Origin: Rhipidocladum racemiflorum
Taxonomy: Eukaryota > Streptophyta > Magnoliopsida > Poales > Poaceae
Length of the DNA: 64,000 nucleotides
Assembly: GCA_036346355.1 (NCBI GenBank)
Contig: CM070591.1
Location: 20,320,001-20,384,000, forward strand
Direction: 5' to 3'
Part shown: positions 32,657 through 43,277 of the stretch, piece by piece
Layout: each line of letters opens with the position of its first letter
How positions within the stretch are numbered: the stretch's first letter is position 1
Translations under genes and position numbers: made by a program
Notes under the pieces: generated by a model
What the model was told of the DNA's origin: nothing
The model's database searches: none
The model's input: only the letters and a program-made list of their open reading frames with translations

Positions 32657-35516
32657 CTATACGTCGATTAAGAATATGGCAAATAGAATACTTCAATATC
32701 GATAAAAGAAGCAAATACATAAACAACAAGGATAGCAGTTGAAAGATTCAAATGAAATCAATTCAAATCAATCAATGATGGCAATCACTTAATCAATTCA
32801 TGCATTAAGCAAGTTATAAGATTTTGGGTCTAAGGCAAAGCTTAATGACATACAACATGATTACCTTTCTTTATGTAATATTTCATTTTAATTTACGAAT
32901 TCAGGAAGCTAAGATTGTAGAATTATTTTTAACAAAGTTCATTTGCAAGGTGTATGACTAATTGTACTAATACAAATTAGTATATAAAGCAACCCTAGTC
33001 ATATTTAATGAAAGTACATGGTAAATCCTAACTTTTATTTTATTAACTGGTCTTAATCAGTGTAATGAGCTCAAAGAAACAAATTTTATTCATTTTGGAT
33101 CATTTTTGAGTAAGTTATTGCAATTATATCAAATATATGCATTAAACAAAGTCCTAATATGGAATTTTCACAAACTAGCTCCAAATCCAAATCTAATTAC
33201 ATATTTGAGTAGTATTTGACCTAAGGATTCCAACAAAGTTGGTTTCATTCAATTTGGACTTTATTTGCAAAAATCCTATATGGAACATATTCAAATTTCA
33301 CTCTTTAAATTCAATTTCAGATTTAAATTATTAAACAAGTTCAAGATATTTTTGCAGATTATGAAACTACAGGATTTATAATGAATTTAGAAATTGGTTT
33401 CACTTAATTTAGAGCTGTGGTTTAAAAGATATGGCCATGTGAATTATTTTGGTTCAAATAAAACAGAAAACAAAGGAAATACGCTTTCCTTAAAGGAAAG
33501 CGTCTTTCCTCAATTGTGTGCGGGCTAGGTTTTGAATCAGCTCGCAGTCACTGGCGCCTGGGCCCGGCCCGTCAGTGACCTTGCGTTCGGATGCGAGCAG
33601 CAGCTCACTGCTGACGTGCGGGGCCGGCTCGGCAGTGAGATGCGAGTGCTTGAGTGTCTGACTTGAGGGTCCCGCGCAGCAGTGGCACAGAGCAGAGGGG
33701 GTGGTCAACGACCTCACCGGCGGCAAACCGGCGACGTCGATCTACTTTGGCCTACGGCTAAGGCTTCACGGGACCATGGTGATCCTAGGGGATTACTTGG
33801 TTATAGGTGGTGTTCGGAGAAATCGGGCTCACGGCGATGACCGGCGGAAGCTCACGGTGGCGCAGGGTGCGATGGTGCTAAGGGAATCCTTGAGCTTGAA
33901 GAACATGCGTGAAAGCATCTAGAGGTCCTAGGGACTCTATTAGAGTTCTTGGATTGGAGGATGGGTGGCCGGGTGGTGTTCTCACCGTGCGGCGGCGACG
34001 GCGGAAGAGAGTCGCACGGTGCGGGGGCTCCTTGGACTGCTCCAGTCTGGAAGAAGATGCGCAAATAGTTCGTTAGCATCCAGTGATGCTCCAAGATCAA
34101 CCAATTTGGATGTCTCCTTACCGAGTCGCACGAATTTGGGATTTCCCCCAAATCGGGTCTCGCCGGCAACGAAGAAGAAAGGTTTGAACTGGGCGGTTCC
34201 GGGCGGAAAAGGATAAGTGTGTGTGTGCTCCGGGTTTTGTTGAGTTAGTAGGTACTTCTTGTCCTGTTAAATAGGCGGCGGAGGCGGTAACGAGCGGGTT
34301 AGCTTTGAGAAGGAATGGCGGCAGTCTCGGGTAGGCTCTGGAAATCTTCCCCCGGCTCGGTCAAGCCCACAGGACAGCAGGGTATGGGCGAGGGCTCCGT
34401 GGCAGAGGTGGCTCAAGGCTCAAGAGGTTGCGGCGGGGAAACAACAAGGATTGAGGCGGCGCTCAAGTCGGCTCTGCCAAGAGAACAGAGAGAGCGAGAG
34501 GCAGCTGAGAGGGAGACGAAGCTGACGTGTGGGCCCGGGGTCCACCGGCAGTGAGACAAAAGGGAGAAGAGAGTAGAGGGCGAGGGCATGACGCGTGGAC
34601 TAGGAACCCTCTGGGTCCCTGTCGGCAGCGGTGCCGGCATGCACGTCACTGGACGCGTGGACCCACACGCAAGGTGAAGGGGAGAGATTTCCAGTTCTTT
34701 CCCAGACAGCACACTAAACGCATTAATTCATGGGTCAAGTCATCTCAAGATTTTTCCAAACTTTTTGACTAAGCTGATGAGTAAGTCTACTAGCTTCAGT
34801 AAAATTTTGGAGTTAAAATTATTTACCACTTAATTATAATAATTCTGACAACGAATGCTGCACAGAAAAACCAATTTAGTTTTTGAATTGATTAAGGGAC
34901 TAATTCAACATATTTACTTTTGAAATTTTTACTGAAGGTTTGGTTCTAAACAATGGACCTACCATAAAAATTTCAACATTAAATTCTCATTATTTAATTC
35001 TCCATAAATCTTTTATTGATTTCTGCAGAATTTCAAATTTGCCTAAAATAAATGCTAAATCATAGCAAAATTGCTTATTAATTTTTGAAACTTTTTGTGG
35101 GTGAAGTTGATATGTCTGAGGTATTATGGTAAAAAATCCCAAGGTCTAGATTGCTCCACAACTCTCTCTAAAAATCTGACATGGTTCAGGACAGAAATAA
35201 AATTTACCATTTTAAATTGTTTTCTTGACTAACAATTGCATGCACATGGTCTTTTGACCAGCTAGAAGCATTTTCCAGAGCTTGGCAAGATTATCCAAAG
35301 CTTTTTACCATGGTAACTTCTTTTCTTACCATTTTACTATTTTCTCTTTTCTTTTCTTTTCTTTCTTAAATCCCATTATTCATTTCAACAATTAATTCAA
35401 CCAATAGATCAAAAATCAATAAATGCACATAAAATCAAGAAATGCAACACAAAACTGATTTCACATTTTTAATATTTGATTTTTATTACTTTATAAATTT
35501 GAGGATGTTACAGATC

Positions 35517-35527
35517 TACCCCCCTTA
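35517..35527 (-). other. Polypurine tract of Tekay-B
   Basis: The minus strand reads GTAAGGGGGGT, four bases before the 3' LTR begins, the expected plus-strand primer position. Confidence 0.8.
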
Positions 35528-35567
35528 CAAAAATCTCGTCCTCGAGATTTGCGAGGGCTAAGGAAAA

Positions 35568-38500
35568 CTAAAAGAAATCTGGAAATTCTTTCATCAGGTG
35601 ATCCTCACGCTCCCACGTGGCTTCTTCTTCAGTATGATTACTCCACTGAACTTTCAACATTCTGTGGATTTTGTTTCTTGTATGTCGCTCGGCTTCTTCA
35701 AGAACGCGAACAGGACGCTCTCGATAAGATAAATCAGGTTGTAGATCGAGATCATCGAGATTAGCGAGATCAGTCGGCACACGAAGACACTTCTTGAGTT
35801 GGGAGACATGGAAGACATTATGAACTTCCGATAAACGGGATGGCAGCTCTAACTTATATGCCATCTCTCCCATCTTTGCGATAATTGGAAACGGTCCAAT
35901 ATATCGAGGGGCTAGTTTCCCGCGGATTTGGAAACGACGAACTCCGCGAAGAGGAGAAACTTTCAGATAGACATGATCACCGACTTCAAAGCTTAATTCA
36001 CGTCGACGATTGTCGGCGTAACTCTTCTGACGAGATTGGGCCTCTTTGAGTCGACTCCTAATCATGTCAACTTGTTCTTGAGCTTCTTGGATAATGTCTG
36101 GGCCAAAGAAATTTCTTTCTCCAGTTTCAGACCAAAAGAGAGGGGTTCGGCACTTTCTTCCGTAAAGTGCTTCAAAAGGAGATATCTGGAGACTGGCTTG
36201 AAAGCTATTATTATAGGAGAATTCAGCAAAGGGTAAGCTTTTCTCCCAATCCATGCCATAAGATAGCACACAAGCTCTCAGCATGTCCTCCAGGGTTTGA
36301 TTTGTCCGCTCAGTTTGTCCATCTGTTTGGGGATGATAAGCCGTACTGAAATTCAGCTTTGTCCCTAACAGAGTATGCAAACTTTCCCAGAAACGAGATG
36401 TGAACTGGGATCCACGATCGGACACAATTGTCTTGGGAACTCCATGAAGACGAATGATATTTTCCATATACAACTCAGCAAGTTTATCACCTTGATAAGT
36501 GGTTTTGACCGGAATAAAGTGAGCAACTTTAGTCAGTCGGTCAACAATAACCCATATGGAATCATGTCCTTTTCTGGTTCTTGGCAATCCAATAATGAAA
36601 TCCATACAGATATGTTCCCACTTCCATTCAGGAATTTCAAGGGGTCGAAGAAGACCAGCTGGGCGTTGATGCTCGGCTTTTACTCGTTGACATATATCAC
36701 ATTTCGCGATATACTCGGCGATTTCCTTCTTCATGCCGGGCCACCAATATTCCTGCTTTAAATCTTGATACATCTTCGTGCTACCAGGATGGATAGATAG
36801 AGGTGATTCATGAGCTTCACTTAAGATTAACTTCTTGATTTCTAGATCACTGGGGATATAGATTCGATTCTTGAATTGGAGTATACCATCCGAGTTTTCC
36901 GAATATCCTGATTCAACCTCGAGTGGTATATCTTCACGGATTTTGGATATGGCCTCATCTTTGGATTGGGCCATTTTAATTTGGGTTTTTAGATTTGGTT
37001 GCATTTGGAGGCTAGCAACAAATCCTTTTTCAACAATTCCCAAATTAAGCTTCTGAAATTCCTTTACTAATTCAGATTGGTCAGTGTATGCTGTCACCGT
37101 CATACAATGAAGTTTACGGCTTAGAGCATCTGCTACGACATTAGCTTTACCAGGATGGTAATGAATACTAAGGTCGTAATCCTTTATTAACTCTAGCCAT
37201 CTCCTTTGCCGCAGATTAAGATCTGGCTGAGTAAAGAAGTATTTTAAGCTCTTATGATCTGTGTAGATGTCACATTTGTTTCCAATAAGACAGTGACGCC
37301 AGATTTTAAGGGCATGCACTACTGCAGCTAACTCCAAATCATGAGTTGGATAATTAAGTTCATGAGGTCGAAGTTGACGAGAAGCATAAGCTACGACTTT
37401 CATCTCTTGCATCAGCACGCAACCAAGACCATTGCGTGAAGCATCGCAATAGACATCAAAGCTCTTATGGATGTTGGGTAACACCAGCACTGGGGCTGTG
37501 GTTAACCGTTTCTTTAATTCCAGAAAACTTGCTTCGCATTCTGGAGTCCATTCATATTTCTTTTCTTTCTTCAAGAGCTGAGTTAAAGGTTTAGCGATTT
37601 TGGAGAAGTTTTCGATAAAGCGGCGATAATATCCCGCTAAACCGAGGAAACTTCGGATTTGAGGAACAGATTTTGGTTGCTCCCAGTTTTGGACTGCTTG
37701 AACTTTGCTGGGATCAACAGAAATTCCACCTTTGGAAAGGATATGCCCGAGGAATGCAACTTCCTTTAACCAAAATTCACATTTCTCGAACTTGGCATAT
37801 AACTTATGTTCTCGGAGTTTCTCCAGAACCAAGTGTAGATGTTGGGTATGATCTTCTTCATTTTTGGAATAGATGAGGATATCATCTATGAATACCACTA
37901 CGAACTTATCGAGATACTCCATAAAGACTTTATTCATTAAGCTCATAAAGCTAGCTGGAGCATTTGTAAGTCCGAAGGACATTACGACATATTCATATAA
38001 GCCGTAACGAGTGGTAAAGGCTGTTTTAGGAATATCCTCCGGTCGGATTTTTAATTGATAATAGCCATGTCTAAGATCAATTTTGGAGAAGATTTGGGCG
38101 CCGGTTAATTGATCGAACAGATCATCGATACGAGGTAAAGGATATTTGTTTTTGATTGTAACATCATTAAGAGCGCGATAATCTACACACATGCGTAGAC
38201 TACCATCCTTTTTACTAACAAAGAGGACAGGGCTACCCCATGGAGAAGTACTTGGTCGAATAAACTTTTTATCTAATTGTTCTTGAATTTGCTTTTTGAG
38301 TTCTATTAACTCATTTGGTGGCATACGATAAGGTCTTTTGGAAATTGGGGCTGTACCAGGTATAAGATCAATGACGAACTCTAAGTCACGATCTGGTGGC
38401 AAACCTGGCAATTCTTCTGGAAATACATCGGGAAAGTTGGAAACTACAGGAACAGATTTAATCTTTTCCATTACCAATGCATTTAAGTATGGTTTTGATT

Positions 38501-39254
38501 TGGAAAGATTCTGGGTGGAACTAAAGTTCACTTCAATTCCATCAGGATTAATAAGAGATATGGATCTATTAGCACAATCTATCTGTCCTTTATTCTTAGC
38601 TAACCAATCCATACCAAGAATGATGTCTAATCCTGGGGTTTCTATAAGAATAAGATCGGCATAAAATAAAACTTCATTTATTTCAATGCTAACCTTAGGA
38701 CACATTTTAGTAGTTCTCATTTTTGCTCCGGGAGAATAGATTATCATGGACATAGGTAAAGATTTAGTTTGGATTTGATGTGATTCTACGAACTTCTTGG
38801 ATATGAAAGAATGGGATGCACCGGAATCAAATAACACCAAAGTGGGAATAGATTGGACGGGGAACATACCCAGAACCACATCTGGTGCTTCCGTTGCTTC
38901 TTCAGCCGTCACATGATGCAAACGTCCTCGATCAAGCGGCTTGAGCGGTGTGTCTTTTGGCTTGTTGTCCTCCAGCTCCTTGAGGACGACCAGGGGGTTG
39001 CTGAGGAACTCCCTTACTTGGGCAATTATTGGCATAATGTCCAAGCTGCTTACACTTGAAGCATGTAACATTTGGAGTCTGAGACGATGCTCCGGTAGGA
39101 CGTGCTCCAGTAGAATTCGCCGGACGTGGCAAAGGCTGTCGAGGTCGAGGGGCAGGACCTTGACGCCTTTGCTTCTGTGGCGGAGCGGTGGTCGCGCATT
39201 ACCCTGAGGTGCAGGCGAGGCCTGGATGGGCTTGCACCGCGTCTTCTGTGCCAT
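35568..39254 (-). CDS. pol: Pol of Tekay-B: protease, RT, RNase H, integrase, chromodomain
   Basis: An uninterrupted 1,228-codon frame. Protease: LVLFDSGASHSFI, Asp near residue 144. RT: VDYRALND near 358, FIDD at 455-458 (a natural variant of YxDD). RNase H: VYCDAS near 604, YTDHKS near 666, ADALSR near 709. Integrase: zinc ligands at His815/His822 and Cys852/Cys855, then Asp885, Asp946 and Glu982 in DD35E spacing. A GPF-type module RYIGPF lies near 1120, and a chromodomain spans about 1188-1228 (KVQWSNHTEEEATWEREDH). Chromodomains steer integration to marked chromatin. The first 100 or so codons are a gag region read in a shifted frame, so the annotated Met is not a genuine start. Normally Pol comes from a Gag-Pol fusion. 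All catalytic residues I could check are present. Confidence 0.95.
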   Translation of the reverse strand: MAQKTRCKPIQASPAPQGNARPPLRHRSKGVKVLPLDLDSLCHVRRILLEHVLPEHRLRLQMLHASSVSSLDIMPIIAQVREFLSNPLVVLKELEDNKPKDTPLKPLDRGRLHHVTAEEATEAPDVVLGMFPVQSIPTLVLFDSGASHSFISKKFVESHQIQTKSLPMSMIIYSPGAKMRTTKMCPKVSIEINEVLFYADLILIETPGLDIILGMDWLAKNKGQIDCANRSISLINPDGIEVNFSSTQNLSKSKPYLNALVMEKIKSVPVVSNFPDVFPEELPGLPPDRDLEFVIDLIPGTAPISKRPYRMPPNELIELKKQIQEQLDKKFIRPSTSPWGSPVLFVSKKDGSLRMCVDYRALNDVTIKNKYPLPRIDDLFDQLTGAQIFSKIDLRHGYYQLKIRPEDIPKTAFTTRYGLYEYVVMSFGLTNAPASFMSLMNKVFMEYLDKFVVVFIDDILIYSKNEEDHTQHLHLVLEKLREHKLYAKFEKCEFWLKEVAFLGHILSKGGISVDPSKVQAVQNWEQPKSVPQIRSFLGLAGYYRRFIENFSKIAKPLTQLLKKEKKYEWTPECEASFLELKKRLTTAPVLVLPNIHKSFDVYCDASRNGLGCVLMQEMKVVAYASRQLRPHELNYPTHDLELAAVVHALKIWRHCLIGNKCDIYTDHKSLKYFFTQPDLNLRQRRWLELIKDYDLSIHYHPGKANVVADALSRKLHCMTVTAYTDQSELVKEFQKLNLGIVEKGFVASLQMQPNLKTQIKMAQSKDEAISKIREDIPLEVESGYSENSDGILQFKNRIYIPSDLEIKKLILSEAHESPLSIHPGSTKMYQDLKQEYWWPGMKKEIAEYIAKCDICQRVKAEHQRPAGLLRPLEIPEWKWEHICMDFIIGLPRTRKGHDSIWVIVDRLTKVAHFIPVKTTYQGDKLAELYMENIIRLHGVPKTIVSDRGSQFTSRFWESLHTLLGTKLNFSTAYHPQTDGQTERTNQTLEDMLRACVLSYGMDWEKSLPFAEFSYNNSFQASLQISPFEALYGRKCRTPLFWSETGERNFFGPDIIQEAQEQVDMIRSRLKEAQSRQKSYADNRRRELSFEVGDHVYLKVSPLRGVRRFQIRGKLAPRYIGPFPIIAKMGEMAYKLELPSRLSEVHNVFHVSQLKKCLRVPTDLANLDDLDLQPDLSYRERPVRVLEEAERHTRNKIHRMLKVQWSNHTEEEATWEREDHLMKEFPDFF

Positions 39255-40140
39255 CCATTTCCTTTACGCGATTCCATGGCAGCTCGAGTGCTATGTTCCA
39301 CTCGAATAGACTTGTCCACCGTGAGTTTGGAAGTCATTGATATCAATGGCAGCTAATGCACACTTGATTTCCTCATTTAGGTTATCCCGGAAGCTGCCCA
39401 CCACGTGCTTCAGGAATGACTTCAGATGGTGCATAACGGGAAAGGTAATTGAAGCGATTAAGATACTCCATTACCGTCTGATTCCCTTGACGGAGATCAA
39501 GGAATTCCCGTCTTTTGATGTCCATCAGACTGGAAGGAATATGGGTTCGGCGAAAAGTATCCTTGAAGGCCTCCCATGAAATCTGATCCACTGGAAGAAT
39601 AGCTTGGTAGTTCTCCCACCATAATGCAGCAGCTCCTCCCAACTGATAAGATGCATACAGAACTTTCTCTCAATCATTGCACTGTGCAATGTTCAACTTG
39701 CTCTCCATTGTTCGCAGCCAGTCATCTGCGTCCAATGGGTCAGCAGCAGTAGAGAATGTAGGAGGCCGAGTCTTCAGAAACTCAGACAACCTTGATGGTG
39801 GAGCACCACCACCACTTCCTCCAACAGGGACTCCTTGGTGGGAAGTATTCTGAACTAACTGTTGCAGAAGAAGGGTATGGGTTTGACGGTTTTGCTCAAT
39901 CATTGCCAGAACTTGCGCCATTGTGGGCGGACCTGGCAATTGCTCCTCCGGAATTCCACCTTGCTGATTAGGATTTGAATCTGGATTAGGTGGATCTGGC
40001 ACTTGATGAGAAGATGAAGCCCTTGCAGAAGGGTGAATCGGATTAGGTTGCGCTGGAGTGGGCAACGTTTCGCGAGGAGGAAAAGGCTCCTGCGATGCCT
40101 CACTTTCCAAGATCCCGCGAAGAGATCTGGTTACAGGCAT
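38932..40140 (-). pseudogene. gag: gag of Tekay-B (nonsense mutation and several frameshifts)
   Basis: It starts at Met 40138-40140 (MPVTRSLRGILESEASQEPF) and runs 156 codons to a TGA at 39670-39672. The same frame resumes with the retrotransposon gag core (GGAAALWWENYQ, GNQTVMEYLNRFNYLSRYAP, 39382-39642), then is lost. The following conserved stretch (SFRDNLNEEIKCALA near 39380) is in a different frame, the next (RVEHSTRAAMESRK near 39280) in another, and the zinc knuckle CFKCKQLGHYANNC (CX2CX4HX4C, near 39020-39065) is back in the first frame. The protease frame is different again. So there are at least one stop and three shifts. Gag would form the particle shell. This copy cannot make one. 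Confidence 0.85.
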
Positions 40141-40522
40141 CCTGAAATTTCAATTCAGATGAGAAAATAATGTATTGTAATTAAATAATTTTGACTGGCA
40201 GATTGAAAATTTAAACTCAATCTCATCGGTTAATAGGCAACATTTCATTCCCTAAAATTTTATTATTCTTAAAGAAATTCATTAACAAGGAAGGTGTGTT
40301 GTTATGTTATGTCATATTGTGGATAATAAACACAAAGGATCACATCATCGTGAAATTGTAATAAAACATTAGAAAGTCACGAGAAGGAACCAAAACGAGC
40401 AGAAATAAACAGTAACAGCACTTTTATTCAAACTGCATAATAACAACATGTACAACAAAAGTATGACAACCTCACAACTCAATGCTACATGACCACATGT
40501 GCTGCTACAACTCAAGGTAAAC

Positions 40523-41508
40523 CTACTCCAACCCTGACGCTACAACGTCCTCGCCAGTAGACTCAACAGGATCCGCAGGGGTAGAGTCAGTCACCGTGGT
40601 GGGAAAGGTACCACGACGCCTGTAAACCTGCGTCACACGGGGACGCAGTACGCCTGCAGCGACCTGTCCAAGTCTAACCCGCGACAGACGTGGACGACTA
40701 ACTCCTGTGGACATCCTAGCCCGTCGGGAACGTCTAGTGGCCCTAGCAGACCTAGGCGTAGGAGTACCAGGCACCTCCTGAACTGGCAACAAAGTGGCAT
40801 CGTCGCCAAGAGCTGACCTAGAGAACAAACCCATAGCCACGAAAGGAGCTATGGCGTTCTCTAAAAAGGCTACTCTCCTACGTGCAACGTAGTACTCTAG
40901 TATCTTGCTCGACGGTGGTAACGGTCAGCGACATGAAGGAACTCAACTATGATCCTATAGTGCTCATTAGGCCTTTGTACTAGGATCTATGTAACTAGTG
41001 TCTCCCTCGGCAACAAAGCGGTATCTCCGTGCTTGATCGCCATCTCTGGAAGAGCGTGGCGCAGTCGAACGATGGCCACATAAGCAACATCGCTCAACGC
41101 AGAAGACACCGAAGCTCCAAGACCATCAAAAGTACGATCTGCCTCTCCGAACTGTGTCCTAGCTGGGATCTCAATCCTAGATATGTACTCTATCGAAACT
41201 GGACTCGCCATCGCCTGGTAGACGGTGTATCGAGGCGACTCAAACTGTGCAAAGTCTAACATCTGTGCTAAGACTCCCATCAATCCCGCTCCCAGACGCT
41301 CGGAGGTGTGGAAGCATGGCGAATACCCTTCCATCTGCACATTTAATAAGGAATTAGTATTCCAGATTAAATGCAAGATGCAACGATAACGCACGAAAGT
41401 AAAGAGTGGAAGATAAAACAGTAAAGAATTAATAACAGATATAACAAGTTTTATTTTCCTAAGTGTAATGGGTCTATCCAAAATTTTAATTTCCCTCTTA
41501 ACGACCAT
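40523..41508 (-). pseudogene. Extra reading frame upstream of gag in Tekay-B
   Basis: Between the 5' LTR and gag the sense strand has coding-like sequence that I cannot assign to a known domain. The likely start is Met at 41332-41334 (MEGYSPCFHTSERLGAGLMG), continuing with VLAQMLDFAQFESPRYTVYQ to a stop near 40987. Coding-like text then continues in shifted frames (EHYRIIVEFLHVADRYH near 40910-40960; RRRVAFLENAIAPFVAMGLF near 40830-40890) and ends with an Arg/Pro/Thr-rich tail at 40523. At least two frameshifts separate the pieces. If joined it would be about 270 residues. It could be a lineage-specific accessory protein, a captured host gene fragment, or a fortuitous frame. Function unknown. 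Confidence 0.5.
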
Positions 41509-41537
41509 TCTAACTAAGGTTCACCTACAGGCAGCGT

Positions 41538-41550
41538 GGCTCTGATACCA
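41538..41550 (-). other. Primer binding site of Tekay-B (tRNA-iMet)
   Basis: The minus strand reads TGGTATCAGAGCC, three bases inside the 5' LTR, the same primer site as in Tekay-A and LTR-C. Confidence 0.88.
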
Positions 41551-41814
41551 AACTGTGAGACCCTCATTTTTATGTCAGTAAATAACATAAATATGAGGCT
41601 CTTTAAGTGCATCCTGTGCCATTCCCATGATCAGTGGCTGGCACGCACAAACACAATTTGGATATTACAGCCACACAGATACACATTTTTATTACATCAC
41701 AAGTTTTATAGTGATATTACAATACCAAAAGTAGCAGGAAATTAAAACCATGTCTCATAGTATGCCAACTATTCCATAACTCCACAGGCAACTGCTGAGA
41801 TGAACCTAGAAAGA

Positions 41815-41882
41815 TCAGTCGTCGCTAAAATTCGCAGGTTCCTCATATTCATTCCCATCATTATCGTAATCTTGCTCTTCAC
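41815..41882 (-). other. LTR terminal exon b, 5' LTR of Tekay-B
   Basis: Identical copy of the 31197-31264 segment. In the 5' LTR it lies about 260 nt upstream of the primer binding site, so in genomic RNA it would form part of the leader. Confidence 0.5.
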
Positions 41883-43214
41883 CTAAAAACATTGTTGAAG
41901 CAAGTTGAGTACATTGGTACTCGCAAGACTTTGTAGTGTATGCAATTCCTGGAATATATGCAAAGCTAAAATAGAAAGTGGGTTTCTACGGTTGTTTTGC
42001 ATAAAGCGAAAGTTTTGAATGAAGTAATACTGGATAGTAATGGAAAGCGTAAATAAAACATTAAAACATTTTGATAAGCAATTGAGATAACAAATAATAA
42101 AAAGATAATAACATTTTACTCACGGCCCTTTGTGAGTAAATTAACGAAAGAAAGACCCTCCATGGTCTTATAAGAACAAATGTAACAATAAGTGACATTT
42201 ATACAGATTTGAATTATTTCCAAAACATTTAAACAAGTTTTTGAAATTAGAAAACAATTAACTAGTGTCAGTTCGCCAAGTCGTCCATGACCGTGGACAC
42301 GGCTATTCGAATAGTTTTATACTCTGCAGAGTTGTACAGCTTTACCCACAAGATATGTTCTCCCTTTTTGCAAGCTATAAGACACACTTCTTTTGGTATG
42401 CCCGCGAGGAGTTCATAACGAAACTGTTCGATTATTTGAACCTTAACTTTGCACTAGCCCAGTGACGTTACCCTTGACTATGATGGAAGCAAACAAACGG
42501 TGAAGCAATAGTATTCAGGAGCCCGCGGCTCAAATGGTACAACAACAGCCCCAATTCATAGCCAGGCGTACACCGTTACAACGACAAATGTCAACACCTC
42601 GGTGATGGCACCTCCCTCGAGCAAACCAATACCAGGAATGCTCGTGCTACAACTGCCTACCAATGTGCAAAGCTAATTCCCAAATAATTTAATAAGTTAA
42701 GACTGTCCCAGTCCAGTACTTGTGGATGTACGGTTTACTTGGATCATGCAACACTACGTTCGGTCCTTAGAGTGACATGGGCGATAACTCCACCTAGCTA
42801 CGCATTAATGTTAAATCATGTACAACCGGCTATTGCCAATAATCACCCACATCAAAACAGTAGTTTTATTTTCATTTTTATCAAACTACCAGTATCCTTT
42901 ACTGCTTAAATAAACCAGAAAAAGGATTTCATAAAGAATGATGTGTGGGTGTAAACATTTCCAACTTTGACCTGACGCAGTGCTAAGCATTTACAGGTTA
43001 ATAAACGATTATACCCAGTTAAAAGAACTTAACCAGTCCTATGGTTATCATGGATCATAGATCAACAGTGATTAAGGAAATCCATTAGTATGGGTTATAA
43101 CTACCAAATAACACGAAGTAAGGTTTTAGCGAAATATAAGCATGCAGGAAGATTCTTAATCACATTTTAGCTGATTATGAAATCTGGGATCAAAATGATC
43201 AAGGGGGTGCTTGC

Positions 43215-43277
43215 CTTGCTCCTCGACGGTGTAAGCTGGATCTGTGTCGTCGATAGCGTAGTCGGCAATCTCAGCGT
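43215..43277 (-). other. LTR mini-exon a, 5' LTR of Tekay-B
   Basis: Identical copy of the 32594-32656 segment in the other LTR, with the same TATAG acceptor and GCAAGC donor. Confidence 0.55.

Larger units (their letters stand above)
30936..35512 (-). repeat. 3' LTR of Tekay-B
   Basis: On the minus strand it runs from TGTAACATCC (35512) to GGGTCTCACG (30936). The last base pair differs from the 5' LTR (CACG against CACA), so the outermost TG on the plus strand reads CG. A possible polyadenylation region (AATAAAAATGTG on the minus strand) lies near 31062-31085. Confidence 0.95.

Noticed and set aside
33490..34770. Putative small genes in the GC-rich part of the Tekay-B LTR
   Set aside because: Overlapping open frames on both strands with an insertion/deletion difference between the two LTR copies that changes them. 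No domain recognised.
36375..36761. Plus-strand open frames opposite Tekay-B pol
   Set aside because: They are antisense shadows of a strongly supported minus-strand pol frame and have no family similarity.
41538..41550. tRNA-Met gene piece
   Set aside because: The 13-nt match to the tRNA 3' end occurs at LTR edges here and at 10041 and 53239. It is the primer binding site and no cloverleaf surrounds it.
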